Both the position numbers and the translations under genes were made by a program. Of a stretch of 64,000 nucleotides of DNA, positions 24,049 through 32,243 are shown piece after piece (the first letter of the stretch is position 1; every line of letters begins with the position of its first letter). Origin of the DNA: RGIG3701 sp030530205 (GTDB lineage Bacteria > Planctomycetota > Planctomycetia > Pirellulales > Thermoguttaceae); assembly GCA_030530205.1 (NCBI GenBank), contig JAUMVK010000008.1, forward strand, positions 1 through 64,000. Direction: 5' to 3'. Below the pieces are notes generated by a model. It did no database searches. It saw only the letters and a list, made by a program, of their open reading frames with translations, and was not told where the DNA came from.

Positions 24049-26151
24049 TCATTTCCCGCTCAACTGCTTCTTCCGTTCCAGGATCACTTCGTCCTGAAGG
24101 TGCGCTGGGAGTGGCCTGTAGCGTGAGAACATCAGGAGGAAAGTCCCCTGCCCTTGCGTGATACTTCTCAGGTCGGTCATGTAACCGAACGTTTCGGCAA
24201 GCGGCACTTCCCCCTCAATGCGAACGGTCCCCTGAACGATTTCCGTGTTCATGATCACGCCGCGGCGCTGGGAAAGATCGCCCACGACAGACCCCTGGAA
24301 ACTCTGCGGGCATTCGATCGCGATCTTCATCACCGGCTCAAGCAGGCATGGCTTCGTTTTCGGGAAATACTCGCGAATCGTTGTCTGCGCGCAAATCTGG
24401 AACGCCATGTCCGAACTATCGACCTCGTGGTACGACCCGTCGTTCACGATATAGTGCAGATTCACGATCGGGAACCCCGCCACAGGGCCTTTATCGAGCG
24501 ACTTGCGCACCCCCTTTTCAATGGCCGGAATGTACTGACGCGGAATGCGCCCGCCAACCACGTGTTCCTCGAAGAGGAAGAATTCATCCGTTCCCTCTCC
24601 CGAAAGAGGCAAAAGCTCACCCACGATGTGCGCGTATTGGCCGGAACCGCCGGTCTGCTTTCTGTACCGGTAATCAAATTTAAACGGCTGGGTCGGCGCT
24701 TCGCGGTAGTTCACACGCGGGTTGGAAACCTCCACGTCCACCTTGTACTCCCGCCGGATACGCTCGACGTAAACCTCCAGATGCAGCTCGCCCATACCGG
24801 ACATGATCGTCTCAGAGGTTTCCTGGTCGGTCGTAATGATCAGCGTTGGGTCCTCCCGGCGGAAACGCTGAAGGGCTTTCCCGAGTTTATTCGCGTCGCC
24901 CCGTTCTTTGGGCGTGATCGCGACCTGGATCACCGGCTCTGGCACATACATACTTTGGAGTGTGCAGAACGGGTACTCACTGCAAAACGTGTCGCCGGAA
25001 GCACAGTCAAGCCCCATGATCGCCACGATCTCGCCAGCCCCCGCTTCTTCAATTTCCATTCGCTCGTCGGCGTGTATCCTCACGATTCGGCCGAACCGCT
25101 CACGGTTCCCGGTGCGCTGATTGTAGTACTGCTCGCCCTTTTTGAACGCCCCCTGATAAATACGCATAAAAACGAGCGTCCCGTACGGGTCCTCCACGAT
25201 CTTGAACGCCATCGCAACAGTCGGGAGCGTAGAATCCGGCTTGAGCGCGATTTCCCTGTGCGGCTCCTGAAACTCCAGTGCGGTCGGATGCGTGTCGGTC
25301 GGGGCCGGCAAAAATTCCACGACCGCGTCGAGAAGCGGCTGGACCCCTTTATTCTTGTACGCCGTCCCCATATAGACCGGCGTCATAAGGCCCGCCTGCG
25401 TCGCGCTGCGGATGACCTCACAAATCTTCTCGTTCGTGATTTTCTCGCTTTCATCGCTCAGAAGCAGTTCCAAAATATCGTCGCTGAACATGGAAAGGCT
25501 TTCGAGCATCTTCCCGCGGTACTCCTCCACCACCTCGCAGAGATTTTCGGGGCACGGCTCCCGGCGGACTTTCTCGCCGTTCGCCCCGTCGAAGTAGATC
25601 GCCTCGCGGGTGATGAGGTCCACGACCCCTTGAAAATCGTTCTCTTTCCCGATGGGGTACTCCATCATCACCGGGTTACAGGCGAGCCTCTCGTGAAGCT
25701 GACGCACGACCTCGAACGGATTCGCGCCGGTCCGGTCCATTTTATTGATGAACGCCAGGCGCGGCACTTTGTAGCGGCGCATCTGCCGGTCGATCGTCAG
25801 TGACTGGGGCTGGACCCCGCCGACGGCACAAAGGACCAGGACCGCCCCGTCCAGCACGCGCAGGGAGCGTTCGACCTCGACCGTAAAATCCACGTGCCCC
25901 GGCGTATCGATCAGGTTGATCTGACGGTCCTTCCAATGAACGGTCGTGGCCGCGCTCTGGATCGTGATCCCGCGCTCGCGCTCCAGGTCCATCGAGTCCA
26001 TCGTCGCGCCGGCGCCTTCGGAGATCTCGTTCATGCGATGGATCCGGCCGGCATAAAAAAGAATACGCTCGCTGAGCGTGGTTTTTCCCGAGTCGATGTG
26101 CGCCGCAATGCCAATATTACGAATGATAGAAACAGGATTCAATTCCGCCAC
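24049..26151 (-). CDS. fusA: Translation elongation factor G, spd/mitochondrial-like type
   Basis: A 700-residue GTPase with all EF-G domains. G1 is AHIDSGKTT (17-25), followed by ERERGITIQSAAT (switch), DTPGHVDF (G3) and NKMDRTG (G4). Domain IV-V motifs include YRYRKQTGGSGQYAHI and EVPLAETFGYMTDLRSITQG. EF-G moves tRNA and mRNA through the ribosome. The Ser in AHIDSGKTT and the GATMDSMDLERERGITIQSAAT region match the EF-G1 type shared by mitochondria, spirochaetes and planctomycetes rather than the canonical str-operon fusA, which has AHIDAGKTT. It stands alone, away from rpsL/rpsG, with its own promoter. A second EF-G elsewhere in the genome is likely. Confidence 0.92.
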   Translation of the reverse strand: MAELNPVSIIRNIGIAAHIDSGKTTLSERILFYAGRIHRMNEISEGAGATMDSMDLERERGITIQSAATTVHWKDRQINLIDTPGHVDFTVEVERSLRVLDGAVLVLCAVGGVQPQSLTIDRQMRRYKVPRLAFINKMDRTGANPFEVVRQLHERLACNPVMMEYPIGKENDFQGVVDLITREAIYFDGANGEKVRREPCPENLCEVVEEYRGKMLESLSMFSDDILELLLSDESEKITNEKICEVIRSATQAGLMTPVYMGTAYKNKGVQPLLDAVVEFLPAPTDTHPTALEFQEPHREIALKPDSTLPTVAMAFKIVEDPYGTLVFMRIYQGAFKKGEQYYNQRTGNRERFGRIVRIHADERMEIEEAGAGEIVAIMGLDCASGDTFCSEYPFCTLQSMYVPEPVIQVAITPKERGDANKLGKALQRFRREDPTLIITTDQETSETIMSGMGELHLEVYVERIRREYKVDVEVSNPRVNYREAPTQPFKFDYRYRKQTGGSGQYAHIVGELLPLSGEGTDEFFLFEEHVVGGRIPRQYIPAIEKGVRKSLDKGPVAGFPIVNLHYIVNDGSYHEVDSSDMAFQICAQTTIREYFPKTKPCLLEPVMKIAIECPQSFQGSVVGDLSQRRGVIMNTEIVQGTVRIEGEVPLAETFGYMTDLRSITQGQGTFLLMFSRYRPLPAHLQDEVILERKKQLSGK

Positions 26152-26226
26152 GATTTGCCAGCTTTCAGTAAACAGTGTAAATGGTAAAAAGTCTTAAAAT
26201 GAAAAGAAGACGAGCAATTCCATACT

Positions 26227-26254
26227 ATTTTAGCAGAAATAATTTTTTTATCAA
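26227..26254 (-). promoter_or_regulatory. Sigma-70-type promoter for the EF-G gene
   Basis: On the minus strand: TTGATA (26254-26249), a 16-bp AT-rich spacer, then TAAAAT (26232-26227) preceded by TGC. The leader to the ATG at 26151 would be about 70 nt. Confidence 0.6.
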
Positions 26255-26285
26255 GAGGAATCGCCGAAATTTCTCAAATACGATT

Positions 26286-26311
26286 AAAAGCAGGGGCTCT
26301 TTACCCCCGCT
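26286..26311 (-). terminator. Rho-independent terminator after nagA
   Basis: On the minus strand AGCGGGGG, loop TAAAGAG, then CCCCTGCT followed by TTTT. It forms an 8-bp stem with one G-U pair, about 40 bp beyond the stop of nagA at 26350. Confidence 0.65.
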
Positions 26312-26349
26312 CAGCCTCGTAAAAACCACCATTTTGAGATGGCGGTATT

Positions 26350-27423
26350 CTATACAAACACGTACGGTGTGTATTCCCAATCGAAATCTTTACCGATCAG
26401 AAACGCAAGCGGGGCGCCGCTAGCAGCAAACCAGAGTTCTTCAGGGGACGCAAAACCAAGCTCCTTCACGTGTTTCCAGTCCTCCCAGAGTGATTTGGCC
26501 GCTCCCGCCAAAACCTTTGGGCTTCCCTTGATGTGCAGTTTTCGTTCCGGCGTCAGAACGACGTCCCCGCCGATGTGCGTGTGGTACTCGCCCGGTTCTT
26601 TGCCGGCGTACTGTGTTGCGTCGCTGATGAGGAACGTGCGTCCACGGCCTTTCATCCGGTAGAAAACCTTCAGCATTTCGGGCGGGAGATGAAACCCATC
26701 TCCAATCATTGAAACCGAGAGCAGATCCTCCGCAAGCGCCGCCCAGATCGGGTTTTCGTGACGCGGAAGAAGCTGGGCGCAAGCATTTCCCAAGTGCGTC
26801 GCCAGTACGGCCCCGGCCTCAACCGCCGCGTGGATCTGAGCCGCCGAAGCGTGCGTGTGACCGACCGCCGGCAGGATCCCGTGCGATTTCAAAATCGCCG
26901 TGAATCGTTTTACAGTCTCCATGTCCGCGTGCGGGCTAAACGTCATTATGCGGATGCGCCCGTTCGCCGCCTTTTGCCACGCCTCGATCCACTTTTCCGC
27001 CTGCTGGTCATCGAGCGCCATCACGTCCTCAAGCGGATGCGCCCCTCTGTAGCCCTCCATCGGCGAAATGAACGGCCCTTCCAGATGGTAAAACGGCGCC
27101 GCCGCCAGTTCAGTTTCTCCTCCCTGCTGCGTTTCCGAGCGGTAAGCCTCCAGCCGAGTGAGTTGCTCTTCAAGCGTTTGGCCCTGATTCGTGATAAGCG
27201 TCGGCAGAGCACACGTCACCCGGTGCTCACGGAGCGCCTTCAACGCCTGACGGTAGTCGGCCAGCGTGATTTTCGGGTCGTTGAAATCGACGCCCCCGAA
27301 ACCATTGACCTGAATGTCCACGAGTCCCGGTGCGATGTGCTTCAGCCCCGGCCCGTTCGGGATCTCCGTGATCTGCTGATTCTCAACCGAAACCGGCGTT
27401 TCATTCCAAAGAAGACCTTTCAT
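26350..27423 (-). CDS. nagA: N-acetylglucosamine-6-phosphate deacetylase
   Basis: A 357-residue amidohydrolase that makes glucosamine 6-phosphate and acetate from GlcNAc-6-P, used in amino-sugar catabolism and cell-wall recycling. Metal and substrate motifs are visible: HLEGPFISP, GHTHASAAQI, THLGNACAQLLPRHENP (compare THLFNAM in many NagA), IGDGFHLPPE and the catalytic Asp in ISDATQYAG. The ATG at 27423 has GGGAG seven bases upstream and is preferred to a GTG at 27429. NagB and a GlcNAc kinase are not in the window. A strong terminator separates it from fabF upstream, so it needs its own promoter or read-through. Confidence 0.88.
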   Translation of the reverse strand: MKGLLWNETPVSVENQQITEIPNGPGLKHIAPGLVDIQVNGFGGVDFNDPKITLADYRQALKALREHRVTCALPTLITNQGQTLEEQLTRLEAYRSETQQGGETELAAAPFYHLEGPFISPMEGYRGAHPLEDVMALDDQQAEKWIEAWQKAANGRIRIMTFSPHADMETVKRFTAILKSHGILPAVGHTHASAAQIHAAVEAGAVLATHLGNACAQLLPRHENPIWAALAEDLLSVSMIGDGFHLPPEMLKVFYRMKGRGRTFLISDATQYAGKEPGEYHTHIGGDVVLTPERKLHIKGSPKVLAGAAKSLWEDWKHVKELGFASPEELWFAASGAPLAFLIGKDFDWEYTPYVFV

Positions 27424-27442
27424 TTTCACTCTCCCACTTCAC

Positions 27443-27478
27443 AAAAAAATCCGACCGGGATCTGGGTCCCAGCCGGAT
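27443..27478 (-). terminator. Strong rho-independent terminator after fabF
   Basis: On the minus strand ATCCGGCTGGGA, loop CCCAGA, TCCCGGTCGGAT, then TTTTTTT. All 12 pairs form, two of them G-U. It lies 23 bp beyond the fabF stop and only 20 bp before the nagA start. Confidence 0.92.
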
Positions 27479-27500
27479 CAAGCCCTTAAAAATTCGTTGA

Positions 27501-28796
27501 TCAGACCTTCTTGACGAGAATCGAAACATTCTGACCGCCAAAGCCGAAACTGTTCGTCAGGCAGCAATCACACTTGGGAAGCTGACGGCAGACGTTCGGG
27601 ACGTAATCCAGGTCGCATTCCGGGTCAGGATTGTGGTAGTTGATCGTCGGTGGAACGATCGAGTCACGCATCGCCAGCAGGCAGTACAACATTTCGCTCG
27701 CACCGGCAGCGGCAATCATGTGCCCAATCATCGACTTCGTACTGGAAACCGGGATTTTATAAGCGCGTTCACCGAAAACCTGCTTGATGGCCAACGTCTC
27801 AACTTTGTCGTTGACTTTCGTACTGGTTCCATGTGCGTTGATGTAATCCACATCTTCCAGATTCGCGCCAGCATCGTCCAGAGCCATTTTAATACAAGCG
27901 ATCGCACCGCGCCCTTCCGGATGCGTATCGGTAATACGGAAAGCATCGGCAGTAGAACCGTAACCGGCAACTTCACCGTAGATTTTTGCGCCGCGCTTTT
28001 TGGCGTGTTCGTACTCTTCCAGAACAAACATGGCCGAGCCTTCACCCAAAATGAAACCATGGCGAGTCGCGTCAAACGGGCGGCTCGCAGCTTTCGGGTC
28101 GTCGTTATCCGTACTCAAAGCGGTCAGAAGGTTAAAGCCCATGACCCCCATCGGATGAATCATGCTGTGCGTACCGCCGGAAAGCATAATGTCCGCATCG
28201 CCCCGACGAATGATTTCCGTTGCTTCTCCCACCGACTGCACCGAGGCAGCACAAGCGGTAAGGCAGTTGCTGTTCGGTCCCTGGGCGTTAAACAACGCGG
28301 CAAGGTGCGCAGACGGCATATTGGGGGACTGTTCAATCTCGGCTTCCGGATTGAAATTTTCAAGTCCTTTACGAATGAACGCGCTCAGTTCAAATTCCTT
28401 ACCCGCCAGTTCACCGGAACGAATTCCCGCTACCATCATCTGGGCGAAGTCAAGAAAATCCTGCTGAGCTTCACCGCCTCCAGTGTAAACCCCAAAGCGA
28501 AGCGGATCGAAAGAAATATCCATGATCCCTGAGTCAGCCACGGCCTTTTTTGCGGCCCCGACAGCGAACTGGGTATTAAGTCCCTGGTTTGCCCAGCGTT
28601 TGGGATCCTCGCCAACTTCAGAAAGGTCCCAATTCTTCACTTCCGCGGCGATTTTGGTCGGAAAACTCGTAGCGTCGAAACGCGTAATGTAGTCCACAGC
28701 GGACTCGCCGTTCAACAGGCGCTTCCACACAGTATCAGCATCAGACCCCAACGGTGTGACACAACCCAAACCAGTAACAACAACGCGTCTTTTCAT
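27501..28796 (-). CDS. fabF: Beta-ketoacyl-ACP synthase II-like enzyme
   Basis: A 431-residue thiolase-fold condensing enzyme that elongates acyl-ACP with malonyl-ACP. It starts MKRRVVVTGLGCVTPLGSDA. The catalytic Cys182 lies in CLTACAASVQSVGEA, and the two catalytic His residues lie in NAHGTSTKVND and STKSMIGHMIAAAGASEM. It ends FGFGGQNVSILVKK. The TACAAS nucleophile motif and full length support an active ketosynthase. It is the last gene of a same-strand cluster with two FabZ-like dehydratases and an acyl carrier protein. That layout suggests a dedicated acyl-chain pathway rather than, or in addition to, housekeeping fatty-acid synthesis. Confidence 0.92.
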   Translation of the reverse strand: MKRRVVVTGLGCVTPLGSDADTVWKRLLNGESAVDYITRFDATSFPTKIAAEVKNWDLSEVGEDPKRWANQGLNTQFAVGAAKKAVADSGIMDISFDPLRFGVYTGGGEAQQDFLDFAQMMVAGIRSGELAGKEFELSAFIRKGLENFNPEAEIEQSPNMPSAHLAALFNAQGPNSNCLTACAASVQSVGEATEIIRRGDADIMLSGGTHSMIHPMGVMGFNLLTALSTDNDDPKAASRPFDATRHGFILGEGSAMFVLEEYEHAKKRGAKIYGEVAGYGSTADAFRITDTHPEGRGAIACIKMALDDAGANLEDVDYINAHGTSTKVNDKVETLAIKQVFGERAYKIPVSSTKSMIGHMIAAAGASEMLYCLLAMRDSIVPPTINYHNPDPECDLDYVPNVCRQLPKCDCCLTNSFGFGGQNVSILVKKV

Positions 28797-28841
28797 GACT
28801 TCAGCCTTCCGTTTACAAAGTCCGTTTTGTAAAAAAATCCA

Positions 28842-29360
28842 TTAAATATTTTTGAAGCACTCAGGAACACTAATTGGCGTTACACCATCAGCCTCTTTGC
28901 CAATTTCATAAACATGAAAATTGAAAAAGAGATTTTTGTAGTCTTTAACTGAGAAAAGCTCTTTGTCGCCGAACTCGTTATGGTCCAGGTATGCAAACAT
29001 CATTTCAAACTCAGCGTGCAACTTGTCCCCAATGTGACTCGTAGCCGTAATGGACGCTCCATTTTCGTTCATGTACTGAACATCTGTGTGGTAGGTAAGA
29101 ACATCACCCGGCACCGCTTCACAATAGAAAATGGCTTTAACCAACTTGGCCAAAACGACCTTTTCCTGGCAGTTATTATATTCACAAATCAACAGACCGC
29201 CCGTCTGTGCAACGCCCTCAATGACCAGCGGATGAGGCATCATCGGAAAATGCTCGAAATGATCATGCAAGTGCGGCTCAGCCATTGAGATACACTTGAT
29301 AGCAGTCGCTCTTTTGCCGCGCACAAACTCCGTATAGCGGTCGATCCAATACCAACGCAT
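28842..29360 (-). CDS. FabZ/FabA-like 3-hydroxyacyl-ACP dehydratase, C-terminally extended
   Basis: A 172-residue hot-dog-fold protein. It keeps the dehydratase active-site pattern EHFPMMPHPLVIEGVAQTGG, with probable catalytic His37 and Glu48. It would remove water from 3-hydroxyacyl-ACP to give a trans-2-enoyl chain. It is about 25 residues longer than a typical FabZ and has a polar C-terminal tail. It lies 45 bp before fabF. A GC-rich hairpin separates it from the acp gene upstream. It is clearly related to, but distinct from, the second dehydratase at 29969. Confidence 0.82.
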   Translation of the reverse strand: MRWYWIDRYTEFVRGKRATAIKCISMAEPHLHDHFEHFPMMPHPLVIEGVAQTGGLLICEYNNCQEKVVLAKLVKAIFYCEAVPGDVLTYHTDVQYMNENGASITATSHIGDKLHAEFEMMFAYLDHNEFGDKELFSVKDYKNLFFNFHVYEIGKEADGVTPISVPECFKNI

Positions 29361-29408
29361 ATTTGAGAAACCTTTGTATCGATTGCAGGATGATTAATTC
29401 AACGAAGC

Positions 29409-29445
29409 CCGTGTCCGGGTAAATCTTCAAAATCGCCGGACACGG
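29409..29445. other. GC-rich hairpin between acp and the dehydratase gene
   Basis: CCGTGTCCGG (29409-29418) and CCGGACACGG (29436-29445) are perfect 10-bp complements around a 17-nt loop. No T-run follows, so it looks more like an mRNA processing, stability or attenuation element inside the cluster than a full terminator. Confidence 0.6.
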
Positions 29446-29477
29446 ACACAACCGCCTAAACGGTTTTCGTCTCACAA

Positions 29478-29861
29478 TCAGCCGAGTTTGGACTGGACGA
29501 AGCGGCACATATCGGCGACCGTCATTTTGCTCGGGAATTCCTGAACGACCGGATTTTTCTCGAACTCGGTCAGATCAATGAACGGAAGACGTTCACGCAG
29601 AGCAGCCATTCCTTCAGCGTTCAGGCGGTTATTCTGCGTAAAGTTTTCGTTTTCAAAAATGTCAGCCGGGAAAAGTTCACCGCGTTCAACTTTGATACCG
29701 AACGCTTTTTCAAGGCGGAACACGATGTCGAGGAAGTCAATGGATTCCGCGCCCAAGTCACCGACGAGAGTCGCGTCTTCAGTGACTTCATCCTCATCAA
29801 CACTCAGAGCATCACACAGAGTCGCCTGAACTTTTTCAAAAATTTCCGGATCAATGGTCAT
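29478..29861 (-). CDS. Acyl carrier protein with internal insertion
   Basis: A 127-residue acidic protein. The 4'-phosphopantetheine attachment site is Ser40 in GDLGAESIDFLDIVFRLE. Helix II and III follow normally (KAFGIKVERGELFPADIF). About 40 extra residues (ENENFTQNNRLNAEGMAALR... NPVVQEF) then precede the last helix, TVADMCRFVQSKLG. Ordinary ACPs are 75-85 residues with no such insertion. It sits between two dehydratase genes and upstream of a ketosynthase, so it is probably their carrier. Confidence 0.88.
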   Translation of the reverse strand: MTIDPEIFEKVQATLCDALSVDEDEVTEDATLVGDLGAESIDFLDIVFRLEKAFGIKVERGELFPADIFENENFTQNNRLNAEGMAALRERLPFIDLTEFEKNPVVQEFPSKMTVADMCRFVQSKLG

Positions 29862-29968
29862 TTTTTCTCTCCAATGGAAGTTACAAAACCCGACAGCAAA
29901 ATGAATATGCGAAGCAAATCCACTTCAGCAGTCTTCACAAACAATTAAAAAACATTAAAAGGGAATAC

Positions 29969-30442
29969 TTAGTCGTTAGGCCCGATCAAGGCATAGATTT
30001 TTTTCATATCCTCGATGACTTCCGCGTCTTTGCACGCCATACTCGGATAATCACGCCCAATACTGTGATGACTAAGTACAAGTCGGGCAGAAAGCGCCTG
30101 TGTTTCTCCGAGCCAACCTTCTGCCTTGAATTTCGTTTCGCCGTTACCGCGGCTTACCATCTGAACCCGAATCTCAAGTGTTTCACCTGGCTGAACAAAA
30201 TGGTTATACTTGACGTTACGAGCTTCTTTCAACGAGATAATACTGTCGGCATAATTATCCGTCAGGCGAATCAGCCACGCGGCAGCTTCTGTCATTGCTT
30301 CCAACATCAATACACCAGGCATAACCGGGAAACCCGGGAAATGATCAGCGAGATACTCTTCTGAAAGCGTAAGATTCTTAACGGCGGTAAGAGATTCACC
30401 AAGTTTGACTTCTTTAATTTTGTCGAGCAGTAAAAAACGCAT
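29969..30442 (-). CDS. FabZ-like 3-hydroxyacyl-ACP dehydratase
   Basis: A 157-residue hot-dog protein close to normal FabZ length. The active-site pattern is ADHFPGFPVMPGVLMLEAMTEAAAW, with His34 and Glu48. It would act on 3-hydroxyacyl-ACP. It is the first gene of the acyl cluster. The ATG at 30442 follows an AGAAGAAAC stretch, a weak ribosome-binding site. A TTGACA about 40 bp upstream may be part of the cluster promoter, but its -10 is not convincing. Having two different FabZ-like genes around one carrier protein is unusual. Confidence 0.85.
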   Translation of the reverse strand: MRFLLLDKIKEVKLGESLTAVKNLTLSEEYLADHFPGFPVMPGVLMLEAMTEAAAWLIRLTDNYADSIISLKEARNVKYNHFVQPGETLEIRVQMVSRGNGETKFKAEGWLGETQALSARLVLSHHSIGRDYPSMACKDAEVIEDMKKIYALIGPND

Positions 30443-30701
30443 TGTTTCTTCTCTATTCTCGCGGTTTAAAGGCTTGCTATTTCTGTCAATACAAGCCTGA
30501 CGTTTTTATTACAATAAAAAATCCAGTATATCTGAATTTTACAAAATTTCAAGTGTCCCCACCTGAAAAAAATAATATTTTAGTAAATCATCGGTTTTCC
30601 GGTACCGATACTTCAATTTTTGGCAAATTGGGGTTTATTTTATCTATTTTATCGTCAAAACTTTCAAAAACTTCACCAAAATCATAATTTTACAGGTAAA
30701 T

Positions 30702-31592
30702 TTATGATTTTTTACCCTTGTCAGGCAGAATATCTTCCGATTCCTCGTTTTTTTCAGCCTTACGATGTTGCGAATGAGGACGCTTTTCCAAAATTTCAAT
30801 TTCTGAAACATTCACCAGTTTATGGAGATGATCTTCCATTTCCACATAAACCTGCTGGGCCAAAATCTCGTAACCAACTACGTGACCAATGGCATCTTCG
30901 TGGCGAATTTTCGTCCCCAAAGGGGGCAATTTGTCTAAAAGTTCCTCATAAACCGGAAACTCATAACGCAGACAGCATTTCAGCCGACCGCAGCGTCCTG
31001 ATATCTTTGATGGATCAAGCGTCGCTTTTTGGAGCTTGGCCATCTTCATCGAAACGGGAGGCATAATCGTCAGGTACGTGTTACAACAACATTCCTTCCC
31101 GCAATCGCCGTAATCCGCCAGCAGCTTCGCTTCATCACGAACCCCTATCTGACGCATCTCAATACGTGTCTGGAATTCCGTAGCCAAGACCTTTACCAGT
31201 TCACGAAAATCAATTCGGCCATCGGCAAGGTAATAAACGACTATTCGTTCTCCGCCAAAAATATGCTCAATGTCCACCAGGTGCATATTCAGGCCAAGTT
31301 TCGCAATACAGCGAAGGCACGTCTGAAATTCCTCGGCTTCGTGATAATGAATCCGATTGTACTCATTCGCGTCATCGGAAGTCATCTGACGAACAATCGT
31401 CCCCCTCACAATATCTGGAGGGAACTGTTCTTTGTCCTTTTCCGTAACCTGGCACAAAACCTGAGCGATTTCCAGACCACGGTCCGAACGCACGATAACA
31501 TATTCCTCACGCCGTAAAATCTGCCGGGTATTATTCCAGGAAAAAATCCCGTGGCAGCGCATGGTTCCAAAGCGAATGAGGTAACTTGGCAT
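30702..31592 (-). CDS. ricT: PSP1-domain protein, RicT/YaaT-like
   Basis: A 296-residue protein. The PSP1 core includes RFGTMRCHGIF, EIAQVLCQVT, DANEYNRIHYHEAEEF, FGGERIVVYYLADGRIDFRE and the Cys-rich stretch YGDCGKECCCNTYL, then ISGRCGRLKCCLRYE. In Bacillus the homologue YaaT/RicT is part of the Y-complex, which carries Fe-S clusters and works with RNase Y in mRNA maturation. The conserved cysteines are present here. The C-terminal tail is charged and Lys-rich. It lies 23 bp from smpB on the same strand, so both may be one RNA-quality-control transcript. Confidence 0.9.
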   Translation of the reverse strand: MPSYLIRFGTMRCHGIFSWNNTRQILRREEYVIVRSDRGLEIAQVLCQVTEKDKEQFPPDIVRGTIVRQMTSDDANEYNRIHYHEAEEFQTCLRCIAKLGLNMHLVDIEHIFGGERIVVYYLADGRIDFRELVKVLATEFQTRIEMRQIGVRDEAKLLADYGDCGKECCCNTYLTIMPPVSMKMAKLQKATLDPSKISGRCGRLKCCLRYEFPVYEELLDKLPPLGTKIRHEDAIGHVVGYEILAQQVYVEMEDHLHKLVNVSEIEILEKRPHSQHRKAEKNEESEDILPDKGKKS

Positions 31593-31615
31593 AAGTACAC
31601 GTTTCCCAAAACCGG

Positions 31616-32119
31616 TTACCGCTGAAGGTAACGCATCATATTAAGTTTAATCCGACGGTCGGAATCCGCTTTTTTCAGTGCCTGACGCTTGTCATGCTCG
31701 TGCTTGCCCTGGCAAATCCCAAGGAGAACTTTGGCGTAATGTTTCCGAAAATAAATCCGCAAAGGTATGAGCGTAAACCCTTTCGCAGCCGTTCGAGTCT
31801 CACAACGGTGAATTTCCGAACGGTGGAGCAGTAACTTACGCGGGCGTTTCGGCTCGTGATTCAGGCGATTGGCTTCCAAATATTCCTGAATATCGCAGCC
31901 AAAAAGCCAAATTGCGCCGTTTTTTATCTTGGCATACGCTTCGTTGAGGGAGCAACGGCCTTCACGCAAACTCTTGACTTCACTTCCAACCAACATGATG
32001 CCACATTCGATGGTGTCAAGTATCTCGTAATCATGGCGTGCCTTTCGGTTTTCACACACAACTTTGACATCCGTCTCGGCAGCCTGTTTTTTTGCGTTTT
32101 TGGACTTTGATTTAGCCGT
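31616..32119 (-). CDS. smpB: SsrA-binding protein SmpB, apparent ACG start
   Basis: A protein of about 167 residues that carries tmRNA to stalled ribosomes for trans-translation. The family core is clear: NRKARHDYEILDTIECGIML, GSEVKSLREGRCSLNEAYAKI, then LLLHRSEIHR and the Lys/Arg-rich tail. The first in-frame GTG (32059) would remove about 20 residues and has no ribosome-binding site. Upstream the frame stays open and reads AKSKSKNAKKQAAETDVKVV, a typical SmpB N-terminus. It begins directly after an ACG codon (32119-32117), six bases downstream of a near-perfect AAAGGAG. I therefore place the start at ACG. Alternatives are a recent ATG-to-ACG mutation, an assembly error or the GTG. Confidence 0.85.
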   Translation of the reverse strand, partial: TAKSKSKNAKKQAAETDVKVVCENRKARHDYEILDTIECGIMLVGSEVKSLREGRCSLNEAYAKIKNGAIWLFGCDIQEYLEANRLNHEPKRPRKLLLHRSEIHRCETRTAAKGFTLIPLRIYFRKHYAKVLLGICQGKHEHDKRQALKKADSDRRIKLNMMRYLQR

Positions 32120-32151
32120 AGTAAACTCCTTTAAATTATAATAACAAACCT

Positions 32152-32179
32152 ATTTTAACAAAAATGAGATTTTTTGCAA
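32152..32179 (-). promoter_or_regulatory. Sigma-70-type promoter for smpB
   Basis: On the minus strand: TTGCAA (32179-32174), a 16-bp spacer, then TAAAAT (32157-32152). Transcription would start near 32145, giving a leader of about 25 nt that contains AAAGGAG and ends at the ACG codon. This supports translation starting there. Confidence 0.6.
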
Positions 32180-32243
32180 GAGGGATTTCGTGGATTTTGC
32201 TCAATTTCTCCGCGGTTTTTCCATTTTTTTCCATTTCTATTGA

